Assembly (NCBI RefSeq): GCF_019021925.1 | Contig: NZ_CP058990.1 | Span: 674,001 to 738,000, forward strand | From: Cellulophaga sp. HaHaR_3_176 | Lineage (GTDB): Bacteria > Bacteroidota > Bacteroidia > Flavobacteriales > Flavobacteriaceae | DNA: 64,000 nt | Direction: 5' to 3' | Translations under genes and position numbers: made by a program | Shown: one piece after another, positions 18,100 through 30,900 of the stretch | Layout of the letters: every line of letters begins with the position of its first letter | Numbering within the stretch: position 1 is the stretch's first letter | The notes under the pieces: generated by a model | Told to the model about the DNA's origin: nothing | What the model saw: the letters and a program-made list of their open reading frames with translations, nothing else | Databases searched by the model: none

Positions 18100-18125
18100 C
18101 ATTTTTGTAAGATTTCACAACAATA
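18100..18125 (+). promoter_or_regulatory. Promoter-like leader motif of the first adhesin operon
   Basis: CATTTTTG at 18100-18107 is one base from the TAnnTTTG -7 element. The stretch ATTTTT-N7-TTCACAACA-W-TA (18101-18125) recurs at 46608-46632 upstream of the second giant adhesin with identical spacing. An inverted repeat TCTTACA / TGTAAGA (18092-18098 / 18106-18112) overlaps it. The shared motif suggests common control of the two operons. Confidence 0.45.
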
Positions 18126-18126
18126 A

Positions 18127-18154
18127 GTAGGTGTGTTCCGAATTTCACACCTAC
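18127..18154 (+). promoter_or_regulatory. Hairpin in the leader of the first adhesin operon
   Basis: GTAGGTGTG and CACACCTAC form a perfect 9-bp stem with a 10-nt loop, 35 bp before the start codon at 18189. No T-run follows, so it is not a typical terminator. It could be an mRNA-stabilising 5' hairpin or an operator. Confidence 0.5.
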
Positions 18155-18188
18155 ATTTATGCCTTAAGATAATTTAAAGCCAAAATTT

Positions 18189-18905
18189 ATGAAATCTTTC
18201 GTAACTCAAAATTTATTTACTCTATTAAAATGTATGTTGTTAAGTGGGGTCTTATTAATAAGTATTCAATCTTCAAACGCTCAGTCTGTTGGTATAAATA
18301 CATTAAGCCCAGATGAATCTGCAGCTTTAGATATACAGTCGACAACAGGTGGCTTATTAATACCAAGAATGACAACAGCACAAATTACCGCTCTTACAAA
18401 TCCAGCAGACGGGTTACTGATTTTTGATACGGATAAACAAAATACGGTAATGTTCGTTCAAGGTGCTGTTTACGATTTATATAATCGTGTAGCTACTACA
18501 GCATTTACAATATTATCAGGTATAACACCTTCAGGTTGGGCAAGTGTAAGTGATATTGCTCCGGCAGAACTTTTAGGTTTAACGATTCATAGGTTTCAAC
18601 TGGACTTAACTAATGTGCGAGAAATGAGACTTATTGCGAACATCACGGGTTTAACATTAGGCTTAGGTTCTGGTTTAGATATGCTTTTACAATATTCAAC
18701 AAATAATGGAACTACGTGGAGTTCTCTAAACAGTGCAAGTTTCGGACCTGGACTATCTATATCTGTAAATGGTTTAGCTAAAACACCATGGACTACAATT
18801 GATGCAGGTGCTCAAACCGATGTTATGTTAAGAATAGTTGGGCAAGCACAAGGTGGTGTTGTTACGCAAGTAGGCGTTGGTTTAGTAATGGTAGAAATGA
18901 GGTAG
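18189..18905 (+). CDS. Secreted protein with Bacteroidota tail-fibre/leader-type N-terminal segment, function unknown
   Basis: The 238-residue protein has a signal peptide ending SSNAQ, then the segment SVGINTLSPDESAALDIQST followed by GGLLIPRMTTAQ. This type of segment occurs at the N-terminus of many secreted Bacteroidota proteins of unknown role, some annotated as tail-fibre-like. The rest is a predicted beta-rich domain with no recognisable catalytic motif. It lies 49 bp upstream of the 6263-residue adhesin, downstream of a shared promoter-like motif, so it is probably co-transcribed with it. A role in the adhesin's surface structure is possible but unproven. Confidence 0.75.
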   Translation: MKSFVTQNLFTLLKCMLLSGVLLISIQSSNAQSVGINTLSPDESAALDIQSTTGGLLIPRMTTAQITALTNPADGLLIFDTDKQNTVMFVQGAVYDLYNRVATTAFTILSGITPSGWASVSDIAPAELLGLTIHRFQLDLTNVREMRLIANITGLTLGLGSGLDMLLQYSTNNGTTWSSLNSASFGPGLSISVNGLAKTPWTTIDAGAQTDVMLRIVGQAQGGVVTQVGVGLVMVEMR

Positions 18906-18954
18906 CAACTTCAGATACTTATTAAAATTATCATGACCAACTAAAAACAACCTT

Positions 18955-21900
18955 ATGAAAAAATTCTCTTTATTATTTATAACTCTTATATGTGTAGTCG
19001 GAAATATAATTGCCCAAGATGGCTTTAATATTAAAGGTGCATTGGTTTCTGTTACCAATAATGGAACTATTAGAGTCGATAATGGAAACTTGAGTGTGGA
19101 CGATGAAGGAGAAATACTAAATACATCTTTAATTAGTGTAGATGGCGATTGGTTAAATAATAACACAACTGGTCAAGTTTTTACAGTAGCCTCTGAAGGT
19201 GCGGTAACACTTACAAAAACTACGGGTACTACGAATATTGGAGGAACAACACCAACATTATTTTATAATTTAACTTTAGATGTTGACCAAGCTACATTAG
19301 AAGTTAATACAATTGTGGGTGGAGCTATCTCAGGAACCAATCTAGGGCTTCTCGACCTTAAAAACGTTGAACTTGATCTTAACTCTAATAGTCTACAAAT
19401 CACCAATTCTGTAATTGGTGCTCTTATAGCTAATGAAGGGTACATTATAAGTGAAGATGTGCTTAATCAAAGTAAAATTTTATGGCAAACCTCACCTACA
19501 GGAGGTAAATATACGGTACCTTTTGGTACAGTATCAGGAGCTAAAATTCCATTAAGTATAGAAAGAGCATCTGGCGATTTAGGGCAAATTACGGTTTCAA
19601 CTTACCCAACGGGTCTTAGTATGGCACCTTACCCAACCCAACCAGAAAATGTTACAAACATGTTAGACGAGTCTAGCAATAGCTTGGTAAATAGTACAGT
19701 TAATAGGTTTTGGCAATTAGATAAAACAGGAACAGGTACTGCAAACCTAACATTTTCATATGCAGATAATGATGTAATAGCAAATGGAGAGAATAACCTT
19801 TCGGCTTATAGATATAATTCATCATCAAATGTTTGGGATAAAAAAGGAGCAAGTAGCACCAGTCTTACGAATAATTCAGTAACAATTTTAGGTGTTAATG
19901 AGTTTTCTCCTTGGACATTGTCTGCAACTCCAGAGAACATTGATGGTGATGGTGTATCTAATGCTGACGATATAGATGATGATAATGATGGAATACCAGA
20001 TGCTATAGAAAACCTATCATGTGCCGTTTTTTCGGAAGATTTCGGCACGGGCTCATATCCTGGTGGTGAATTACCCGCTGGCTATACTACCTATAATTAT
20101 AGGGGAGATATAGCTGCATATGCAAATTTCCCTAATGCACTAGAAGATGGAGATTATGCTATTGCAAATTTTGCAAATCAACCAGAAGGTAGTTGGCAAG
20201 CAAATTTAGGCGATCACACTACAGGTTCTGGTTACATGATGGTTGTTAATGCGAGTTTTACTCCAGGAGATTTTTATAACAGAACGGTAACACTTTTACC
20301 AGATGCTACATATAAATTTACCGCTTGGCTAGTAAATGCGAATAGCGAGGGTAATGAAACTTTTTGTAATGGAGAATCAGGTGGTTATATTCTACCAAAT
20401 GTAAAATATGAAATTAGAGATTTAGATAATGGGAGTGCGGTAATTGCATCTTTTGATACAGGAGATATTCCAAGAACTGGTGAATGGCAAAATTACAATT
20501 TCGAATTTAATACAGGTACTGCTACTAATATAGAAGTAGTTTTAATAAATAATAATACAGGTGGTTGTGGTAATGATTTAGCTTTAGATGATATTTCATT
20601 AGTACCTATTTCATTATCTGGTGGTGCTGTTGCGTGTGATTTTGATGGTGACGGTATACCGAATTCTCAAGATTTAGATTCTGATAACGATGGTATTTAT
20701 GATATTATTGAAGCAGGCGGTACAGATACCGATAATAACGGAGTTGCAGATAATTTAGACGATTTAGATAATGATGGTTTAGCAGATATTTATGATGGTA
20801 ATTGTGGGGCAGCATCTGCTGGACCATTAAATGCTGTTGGAGCAAATGTTGTATCAGGTACTTTTACTAACCCTAGTAATGCAATTGGTGTAACTGGAAC
20901 ATCAGACACAGATGCTGCCATTTCTGGACAAAACACTTCTGAAATAGTATTAGACTTAGGAGTTATAGTACCATCAGGATCTTCGTTTACCTTATATATG
21001 GCACATGCCACTAATGGTACTCAAAGTGGACAAATACATCAATCAAATGCTAGTGGCAATGTAGTAGGTTCGCAAATAGCAAGTTATTCTGTTAATGGAA
21101 ATACAATAACAGCTTATACGTATACAACTAATGCAGATACTCAATACATAAAGGTAACAACCTTTTGGGAAAGCGTTCAGATTTTTGGTATTGAAGTTGG
21201 TGCTTCTTCTACAATAGACTGTTCAGGTACCGCATTAAATCCACCAGAAACCACATCAGGAACAAAAGATTTTTTAAATACAGATTCTGATGGCGATTTA
21301 TGTACAGATGCTAAAGAAGCGGGTTTTACAGATGCAGATAATGATGGAGAAGTAGATGGTACGGGGTATACTACATGGGGTGCAGTAGAAGGTAGTGATG
21401 GGTATACAGGTACGACCGCTGAGGTTACAGATAGTAATAATTCTGTTGCTTGTGGAGGTCCAGCTGGTCCTGATTATGATGGTGATGGAATTTTAGATGA
21501 TGTAGATTTAGATATTGATAATGATGGAATTTTAAATGCAGATGAAGCTAATAATTGCACAGGTGCACAGATAGAATGGACACACAACGGTGATTCAGGA
21601 AATTCTGACAGCGCTACATTTAATCTTGGTGATGAAGTATATTTTACAAACCACCCAGATATTATTTTTGGATCAGGAATTGACGAAACAACAGATAATA
21701 ATAATTTTACGTATTTATTAAGAAACGCAGGTGAAGCTAATTTTGCAAATGCAAAGAGTGGTAACGATTATGCGCAGTTATCTTTTACGCCAACAGAAGA
21801 TTTAAACTTTAACATACTTCAATTAGGTTTCTTTACAAACGGATCAGGAGATCCCGCTGTAACAGCAGGACTTTTTAAAATGGCAATAGAATATAGTAAT

Positions 21901-24900
21901 GATGCTTCATTTTCTAGCCCCGTAGTATTATTTCAAGATATTCAAATTCCAGAGATGATAGCTGGTAATTATATATCTTTACCTCAAAGTGTATCTAACT
22001 TCACCTTACAAGAAGCAACACCTTATTATTTTAGATTTTATTTCTATGATGAACAAAACACAGATGCTTTTGATCGTGTTCGTTTTGATGATGTTCAATT
22101 TATAACTTCGGTTAAAGCTTCATGTGATACGGATGGTGATGGTCTTCCTGACTACCTAGATTTAGACTCTGATAATGATGGAATTTATGATGCGGTAGAA
22201 GCAGGCCATAATGCTGCACATACCGATGGAGAAGTTACAGGTGCAGTTGGAGCAGATGGTGTTCCAGATGCTGTACAAGGTGGTGGAAATGAAGATTCCG
22301 GCACGGTTAACTATACAATTGCAGATTCTGAGTCTACACCAGATACTATTCCAGATTATTTAGATTTAGATAGTGATGGCGACGGATTACCCGATAATGT
22401 TGAAGCACAAACTACTGCAGGTTATACACCTCAAAATGTAGATGATGCTGCTACATACGAAACAAATAAAGGGGTGAACTCGGCTTATTTAGGCGGAATC
22501 AATCCAGAAAATACAGATGGTACAGATACCCCAGATTATTTAGATTTAGATAGTGATAATGAAGGTAATGATGATACCACAGAAGCTGGACTTACATTAG
22601 CAGGTGCAGATACAGATGAAGATGGTTTAGATGATAATACAGATGCAACAACAGATTATTCTGATCCTAACGGTACTATTGATGACCCAACAACCTTACC
22701 TAATACTCAAAATACGGCTAATGCAGAAGTAGATTATAGAGATGATGGAGCAATTGACTCATGTGGCACGGTTGATACTGATAATGATGGCGTGTTTGAT
22801 GATTGTGATCTAGATGATGATAATGATGGTATTTTAGATACAGATGAATGTCCTGTTATAGTTCAACCGATTATAGACGTACAAGATACCGCAGTAAGTT
22901 GGATAGACTTTCAGTTTAATAGCGTAATAGGAAGTACATATTGGTCAGGAAGAAGCAGTGGTGATAATGAATGGGGTCTAATAGGTACCTTTGATTTAGG
23001 ATCTTTAAACGCAAATCTAGCAGGTATAACGGTAACAATGACTTCTATCTCAAATGAACCTGATGATGCCAGGCAGTATTTAGGCGGACCTTCAGGAAGT
23101 TTTTTAGGTGGGCATAGTGGTCTATTATTACAATTTTCAGAACCAGTTGATTTTAGACGAGAAGCAGTTGGAGGAGTCGCTTTTAGTACTGGTGAAATTG
23201 AAAGATATCAATCAGATAGCCAAATGCATTATGTATATGGTGATACGCCAGCTAGTGTAACGGTTACAACAGATGACGGTTCTGGAATTGCAAGTATTCA
23301 ATCAAACGGTAGCGGTGGATCGAGTGCGATTGTTGCAGAAAGTTATGGTACTACTGCTTATTATATAGATTGGGATGATAATATTAATCCTAGTACACAG
23401 CAATTTAGAATGGAGATTGGCGAGTTTCCAAGAAAAATAATTACTGATACCGATGGTGATGGCATAGCAGATTGTTTAGATACTGATAGTGATAATGATG
23501 GTTGCCCTGATGCTTTAGAAGGAGACGGAACGTATACATATGCAGATTTAGATTCAGATTTAAGATTAACAGCTACCGTAGATGGTGATGGTATTCCAAA
23601 CGGAACTTCGCAAGGTGCCGGTACTTCATTAGATAATACGCAACAGGCTGATGAATGTAGTGAATGTAATCCTTCACACCCTTCTTATACTGATAGTGAT
23701 GGTGATTTAGTTGGAGACTTCTGCGATGAAGATGATGATAATGATGGGATTTTAGATACAGATGAAATGCAAGTTCAAGCTTGTGGTTTCTATCCTAGTT
23801 TATCTTTTAGTGGAGCTACGTTAGAATCTGGTACGGCTTTAAGTTCTGGTGCTGTATATAGGTTCTCTAATGTTACTACAAATGTAGACGCATTGGTTAC
23901 TATTGTTACTTCAACACCCAATCCTGGTATAACTTCTATTGATGATGATGGTTCTAATATCGCTAATTTTCAACCTATTTTAGGAGCGGATAACTCTTCA
24001 GTTGAATTCGATTTTCAATTTGTTACTACTACCACATCTACGGTTGTAGAAATTCCTCAATTTTATATGACAGCTATTGATGTTGACGGAGATAGTGGAG
24101 CAGCTAGAGAATTTATTGAATTAGATATTACAAGTTCTTCTGTATACACTACAGAAACTCCTAGCGATCTTGCTAGTTATCCTACAGCCATAGGAACGTT
24201 GTTTAGAGGTCCATTGCAAACAGCTGATGGAATAGATGCTACTGCAACAAATGTAATGTTTACCGCTAGATATTCTCAAACGGGTGAATTTAAAATGAGA
24301 ATTGGCGCAGACCCAACTTCAAATGTAAATCGCCTTTTTTCAATGAATTTTGACCCGTGTACTTATAATATTTACACAAGCCCATCTAATTCAGATTTAT
24401 TACTTCAGGTTTTAGATACAGATAATGATGGCACTCCTGATCATTTAGATAATGATAGTGATGGTGACGGTTGTCCAGATGCTTTAGAGGGAGACGGAAC
24501 GTATACCTATGCAGATTTAGATTCTGAATTACGATTAACAGCTGCCGTAGATGGTGATGGTATTCCTGCAGGTACATCGCAAGGTGTAGGTACATCAACA
24601 GATGATACATTGCAAGCAGATGAATGTAGTCCATGTGATCCTTCACATCCATCTTACGTAGATAGTGATGGAGATACCATTGGCGATTTTTGCGATTTAG
24701 ATAATGACAATGATGGTATTTTAGATGAAGATGAATGTCCGTCTGTTACCGGCTCTGTTGATTCAGGTAATAATACAACTAACTTAACAGGTTTTTATAA
24801 GGCAAATGGTAATAATATATTAGGGTTTACTATAAATCCTGAGTATGCCTCACAAGTGCTTTCATCAACTTCAGGTATACAAATACGATGGGATCAAGGA

Positions 24901-27900
24901 ACAACAGATGCCATTACAACAATAGACCTTATTTTAGATGCACCAACTTCAGGAACATTACAATCTGTTATTTTAGGTAATGGAGCAGAAGGTGTAACGG
25001 CAGGAACTCAAAATGCTAATAAAGAAATTACACTTACATGGAGTGGAGGTGGTTCAGGAATTTTAAATGACCCTTTAGATGAAGTTACAGGTAGAGATAC
25101 TGGAGATGTTATCTTTTCAGGTGATATTATTGAAATTAATAATGGTACTGCTTATTCTCTGAGAGATACAGAGTGGAGTGTTGAGGTTGATATGACCAGT
25201 GTAACAACTTTCCCAACAACAGTTGCGTTTTATGCAGATTCAAGTATAAATGGTGGTACAAATTATAATAGAGAAGGTTTTGCATTTACACCTGTTATTA
25301 ATTGTCCAGATACAGATGAAGATGGAATTCCAAATTCATTAGATAATGATAGTGATGGCGATGGTTGTCCAGATGCTTTAGAAGGCGATGGTAGCTATAC
25401 ATATGCAGATTTAGATTCAAATTTAAGATTAATCGCTGCTGTAGATGGTGATGGTATTCCTGCAGGTACATCGCAAGGTATAGGTACATCAGAAGATGAT
25501 ACACTGCAAGCAGATGAATGTAGTCCATGTGATCCTTCACATCCTTCTTATGTGGATAGTGATGGAGATACCATTGGCGATTTTTGTGATTTAGATGATG
25601 ATAATGATGGTATTGCAGATACAGTCGAAGATGTTTGTGCTGCTTATACAGTTGTTAGACCTAGTGATTTAGGGTATACAGGTAATGAAGTTATCGCAAG
25701 TGCAGTACATGATGTAAGTAGCTTATTTGGTTTAAGTACAGGTTCGGTAATACTTACTCTTACAGATGCCTATGTAAACGCTACAGGTTCTTCTTGGAAT
25801 ACCTCAGGGTCTAACCCAGCTTCATCCATAGCTATTTCAGGAACAATACCATCAAGAATAAGAATTGACCATGGTTCAGGACTTACTTCAGTTGGAAGTA
25901 AAGAAGGTATTCGCTCTAATGGAGATAAATTTAATTTTACGGGAACTTTAAATACCGGATTTACTTCATACAATCAAGGCAATGAATATTATGTAGAAAG
26001 AGATGCTACTTCAGCAAGTAATAATGCAGGTACAGAAATATGGGAATCGGAAGGGTATGCCTCTTTTGTAGAATATTTTACTTCAGATACAGCAAGCGTT
26101 GTAATTTTTAGAATGTGCCCAGCTACGGATACCGACTTAGATGGTATTGCAGATCATTTAGATACAGATTCTGACAACGATAGTTGTACAGATGCTTTAG
26201 AAGCAGGTCATTTAGATGCTAACAATGACGGAGAAGTAGATGGTTCAGGCTACGATGCAAATGGTCAAGTAACTGGTGCCACAACAGCATATACAGGTAC
26301 TACAACTGGCGTAACAACTGCTGCAGAAACTACGATAGATACGGCACCTACAGATCAAGAAGAACGTGTAGGTGATGATGCCACATTTACAGTAGCAGCA
26401 ACCGCTTTAGAAGCTTCAGCTTACCCAGCAGGTGTACCAACGTATGATGTTAATGCAGACTCTGGGTTACAATACCAATGGCAAGTGAGCACAAATTCTG
26501 GGTCTACTTTTACAGACATTCCAGGTGCTACTAATGCTAGTTTAGTAGTTTCAAATGTTACCTTAATAATGGATGGTAATATTTATAAGGTATTGGTCAA
26601 TCATGATAACAATGCGTGTCCAGAAGAATCTCAAGCTGTTCTTACTGTAATCAACAATATAGATGCAATAAATGACGATGCCGCACTTACGGCTGTAGAA
26701 GGTTTTACAGGAGTAACAGATGTTATAAATGTACTTGATAATGATGAATTAAACGGAGCAGTTTTAAACCCTGCAAGTGTTACAATTACTCCAGTTACCA
26801 ACGGACCTTTAACCGTTAATGGTGATGGATCTGTAGATGTTGCGAGTAATACGGGTACAGGGTCTTATACTGTAAATTATCAAATTTGTGATGCTGCAAA
26901 CTCAGCAAATTGTGACATTGCTATAGTAACAGTAAATGTTGGAGTTAATAGTTTACCTACAGCTCAAGATGATGAGGTTTCAATTGCTCAAGACACAAGT
27001 AATAATAGCATTGATGTTTTAGCAAATAATGGTAATGGTCCTGATTCCTTTGGTGGTGATGGTCCAAATGCAGGGTCAATTACACTTCCTAGTACAACAA
27101 CAACTAACGGAGGTACTGTTTCTGTAGATGATAATGGAACTCCTCTTGATCCAACCGATGATACAGTATTGTATACTCCAGCAGCAAGTTATAGTGGAGC
27201 TGATTCGTTTACTTATACGATTACCGATGCAAATACCGATACATCTACAGCCACTGTAAATGTAACCGTAGTACCAACTCCAGTAATTACAATAGATGTA
27301 GTCGCTGTAGATGATATTATCAATGCTACCGAAGATGATAGTCCAGTAACGATAAGTGGTACAACTACCGATGTAGAAGATGGACAGGTTGCAACAGTAA
27401 TCTTAAACGGAGTGACTTATTCTCCAATCGTAACAGGAAATGTTTGGACCTTTGATATTACAGCAACAGAAGCGCAAGCTTTAGATGCTACAGAAACGAT
27501 AACGGCAGATGTAAATAATGCTTCTGGAAATGCAGCAGTACAAGCAACTCGAGATATCGAGCATGATGTAACAACTCCAGTGATTACAATAGATGTAGTT
27601 GCGGTGGATGATATCATTAATGCTACCGAAGATGATAGTCCAGTAACTATTTCTGGAACAACTACTAATGTAGAAGATGGACAGGTTGCAACAGTAATCT
27701 TAAACGGAACAACCTATTCTCCTATCGTAACAGGAAATGTTTGGACTTTCGATATTACAGCAGCAGAAGCGCAAGCTTTAGATGCAACAGAAACAATAAC
27801 GGCAGATGTAAATAATGCATCAGGAAATGCAGCAGTACAAGCGACGAGAGATATCGAGCATGATGTAACGACACCAGTAATTACAATAGACGTAGTTGCT

Positions 27901-30900
27901 GTAGATGATATTATCAATGCTACCGAAGATGATAGTCCAGTAACTATTTCTGGAACAACTACTAATGTAGAAGATGGACAGGTTGCAACAGTAATCTTAA
28001 ACGGAGTGACTTATTCTCCTATCGTAACAGGAAATGTTTGGACCTTCGATATTACAGCAACAGAAGCGCAAGCTTTAGATGCAACAGAAACAATAACTGC
28101 AGATGTAAATAATGCATCAGGAAATGCAGCAGTACAAGCGACGAGAGATATCGAGCATGATGTAACGACACCAGTAATTACAATAGATGTAGTAGCTGTA
28201 GATGATATTATCAATGCTACCGAAGATGATAGTCCAGTAACGATAAGTGGTACAACTACCGATGTAGAAGATGGACAGATTGCAACAGTAATCCTGAACG
28301 GAATTACTTATTCTCCTATCGTAACAGGAAATGTTTGGACATTCGATATTACTGCTCTTGAAGCGCAAGCTTTAGGTGCAACAGAAACAATAACTGCAGA
28401 TGTAAATAATGCCTCAGGTAATCCAGCAGTACAAGCGACGAGAGATATCGAGCATGATGTAACGACACCAGTAATTACAATAGATGTAGTTGCTGTAGAT
28501 GATATCATTAATGCTACCGAAGATGATAGTCCAGTAACTATTTCTGGAACAACTACTAATGTAGAAGATGGACAGGTTGCAACAGTAATCTTAAACGGAG
28601 TGACTTATTCTCCAATCGTAACAGGAAATGTTTGGACCTTTGATATTACAGCAACAGAAGCGCAAGCTTTAGATGCTACAGAAACGATAACGGCAGATGT
28701 AAATAATGCTTCTGGAAATGCAGCAGTACAAGCAACTCGAGATATCGAGCATGATGTAACAACTCCAGTGATTACAATAGATGTAGTTGCGGTGGATGAT
28801 ATCATTAATGCTACCGAAGATGATAGTCCAGTAACTATTTCTGGAACAACTACTAATGTAGAAGATGGACAGGTTGCAACAGTAATCTTAAACGGAGTGA
28901 CTTATTCTCCAATCGTAACAGGAAATGTTTGGACCTTTGATATTACAGCAACAGAAGCGCAAGCTTTAGATGCTACAGAAACGATAACGGCAGATGTAAA
29001 TAATGCTTCTGGAAATGCAGCAGTACAAGCAACTCGAGATATCGAGCATGATGTAACAACTCCAGTGATTACAATAGATGTAGTTGCGGTGGATGATATC
29101 ATTAATGCTACCGAAGATGATAGTCCAGTAACTATTTCTGGAACAACTACTAATGTAGAAGATGGACAGGTTGCAACAGTAATCTTAAACGGAGTGACTT
29201 ATTCTCCAATCGTAACAGGAAATGTTTGGACTTTCGATATTACAGCAGCAGAAGCGCAAGCTTTAGATGCAACAGAAACAATAACGGCAGATGTAAATAA
29301 TGCATCAGGAAATGCAGCAGTACAAGCGACTCGTGATATCGAGCATGATGTAACAACTCCAGTAATTACAATAGATGTAGTTGCGGTGGATGATATCATT
29401 AATGCTACCGAAGATGATAGTCCAGTAACTATTTCTGGTACGACTACCAATGTAGAAGATGGACAGGTTGCAACAGTAATCTTAAACGGAGTGACTTATT
29501 CTCCTATCGTAACAGGAAATGTTTGGACTTTCGATATTACAGCAGCAGAAGCGCAAGCTCTAGATGCTACAGAAACAATTACGGCAGATGTAAATAATGC
29601 TTCTGGAAATGCAGCAGTACAAGCAACTCGAGATATCGAGCATGATGTAACGACACCAGTAATTACAATAGATGTAGTTGCTGTAGATGATATTATCAAT
29701 GCTACCGAAGATGATAGTCCAGTAACTATAAGTGGAACAACTACCGATGTAGAAGATGGACAGGTTGCAACAGTAATCCTGAACGGAATTACTTATTCTC
29801 CTATCGTAACAGGAAACGCGTGGACATTCGATATTACTGCTCTTGAAGCGCAAGCTTTAGGTGCAACAGAAACCATTACGGCAGATGTATCTAATGTTGC
29901 GAATAACCCTGCAACTCAGGCGAATCGTGATATCGAGCATGATGTAACAACTCCGGTGATTACAATAGACGTAGTAGCTGTAGATGATATTATCAATGCT
30001 ACCGAAGATGATAGTCCAGTAACTATAAGTGGTACGACTACCGATGTAGAAGATGGACAGATTGCAACAGTAATCTTAAACGGAGTGACTTATTCTCCTA
30101 TCGTAACAGGAAATGTTTGGACCTTTGATATTACAGCAGCAGAAGCGCAAGCTTTAGATGCTACAGAAACGATAACGGCAGATGTAAATAATGCATCAGG
30201 AAATGCAGCAGTACAAGCGACGAGAGATATCGAGCATGATATAACGACACCAGTAATTACAATAGATGTAGTAGCTGTAGATGATATTATCAATGCAACA
30301 GAAGATGATAGTCCAGTAACGATAAGTGGTACAACTACCGATGTAGAAGATGGACAGATTGCAACAGTAATCTTAAACGGAGTGACGTATTCTCCTATCG
30401 TAACAGGAAATGTTTGGACCTTTGATATTACAGCTCTTGAAGCGCAAGCTTTAGATGCTACAGAAACCATTACGGCAGATGTAAATAATGCATCAGGAAA
30501 TGCAGCAGTACAAGCGACGAGAGATATCGAGCATGATGTAACAACTCCAGTAATTACAATAGATGTAGTTGCGGTGGATGATATCATTAATGCTACCGAA
30601 GATGATAGTCCAGTAACTATTTCTGGTACGACTACCAATGTAGAAGATGGACAGGTTGCAACAGTAATCTTAAACGGAGTGACTTATTCTCCTATCGTAA
30701 CAGGAAATGTTTGGACTTTCGATATTACAGCAGCAGAAGCGCAAGCTCTAGATGCTACAGAAACAATTACGGCAGATGTAAATAATGCTTCTGGAAATGC
30801 AGCAGTACAAGCAACTCGAGATATCGAGCATGATGTAACGACACCAGTAATTACAATAGATGTAGTTGCTGTAGATGATATTATCAATGCTACCGAAGAT

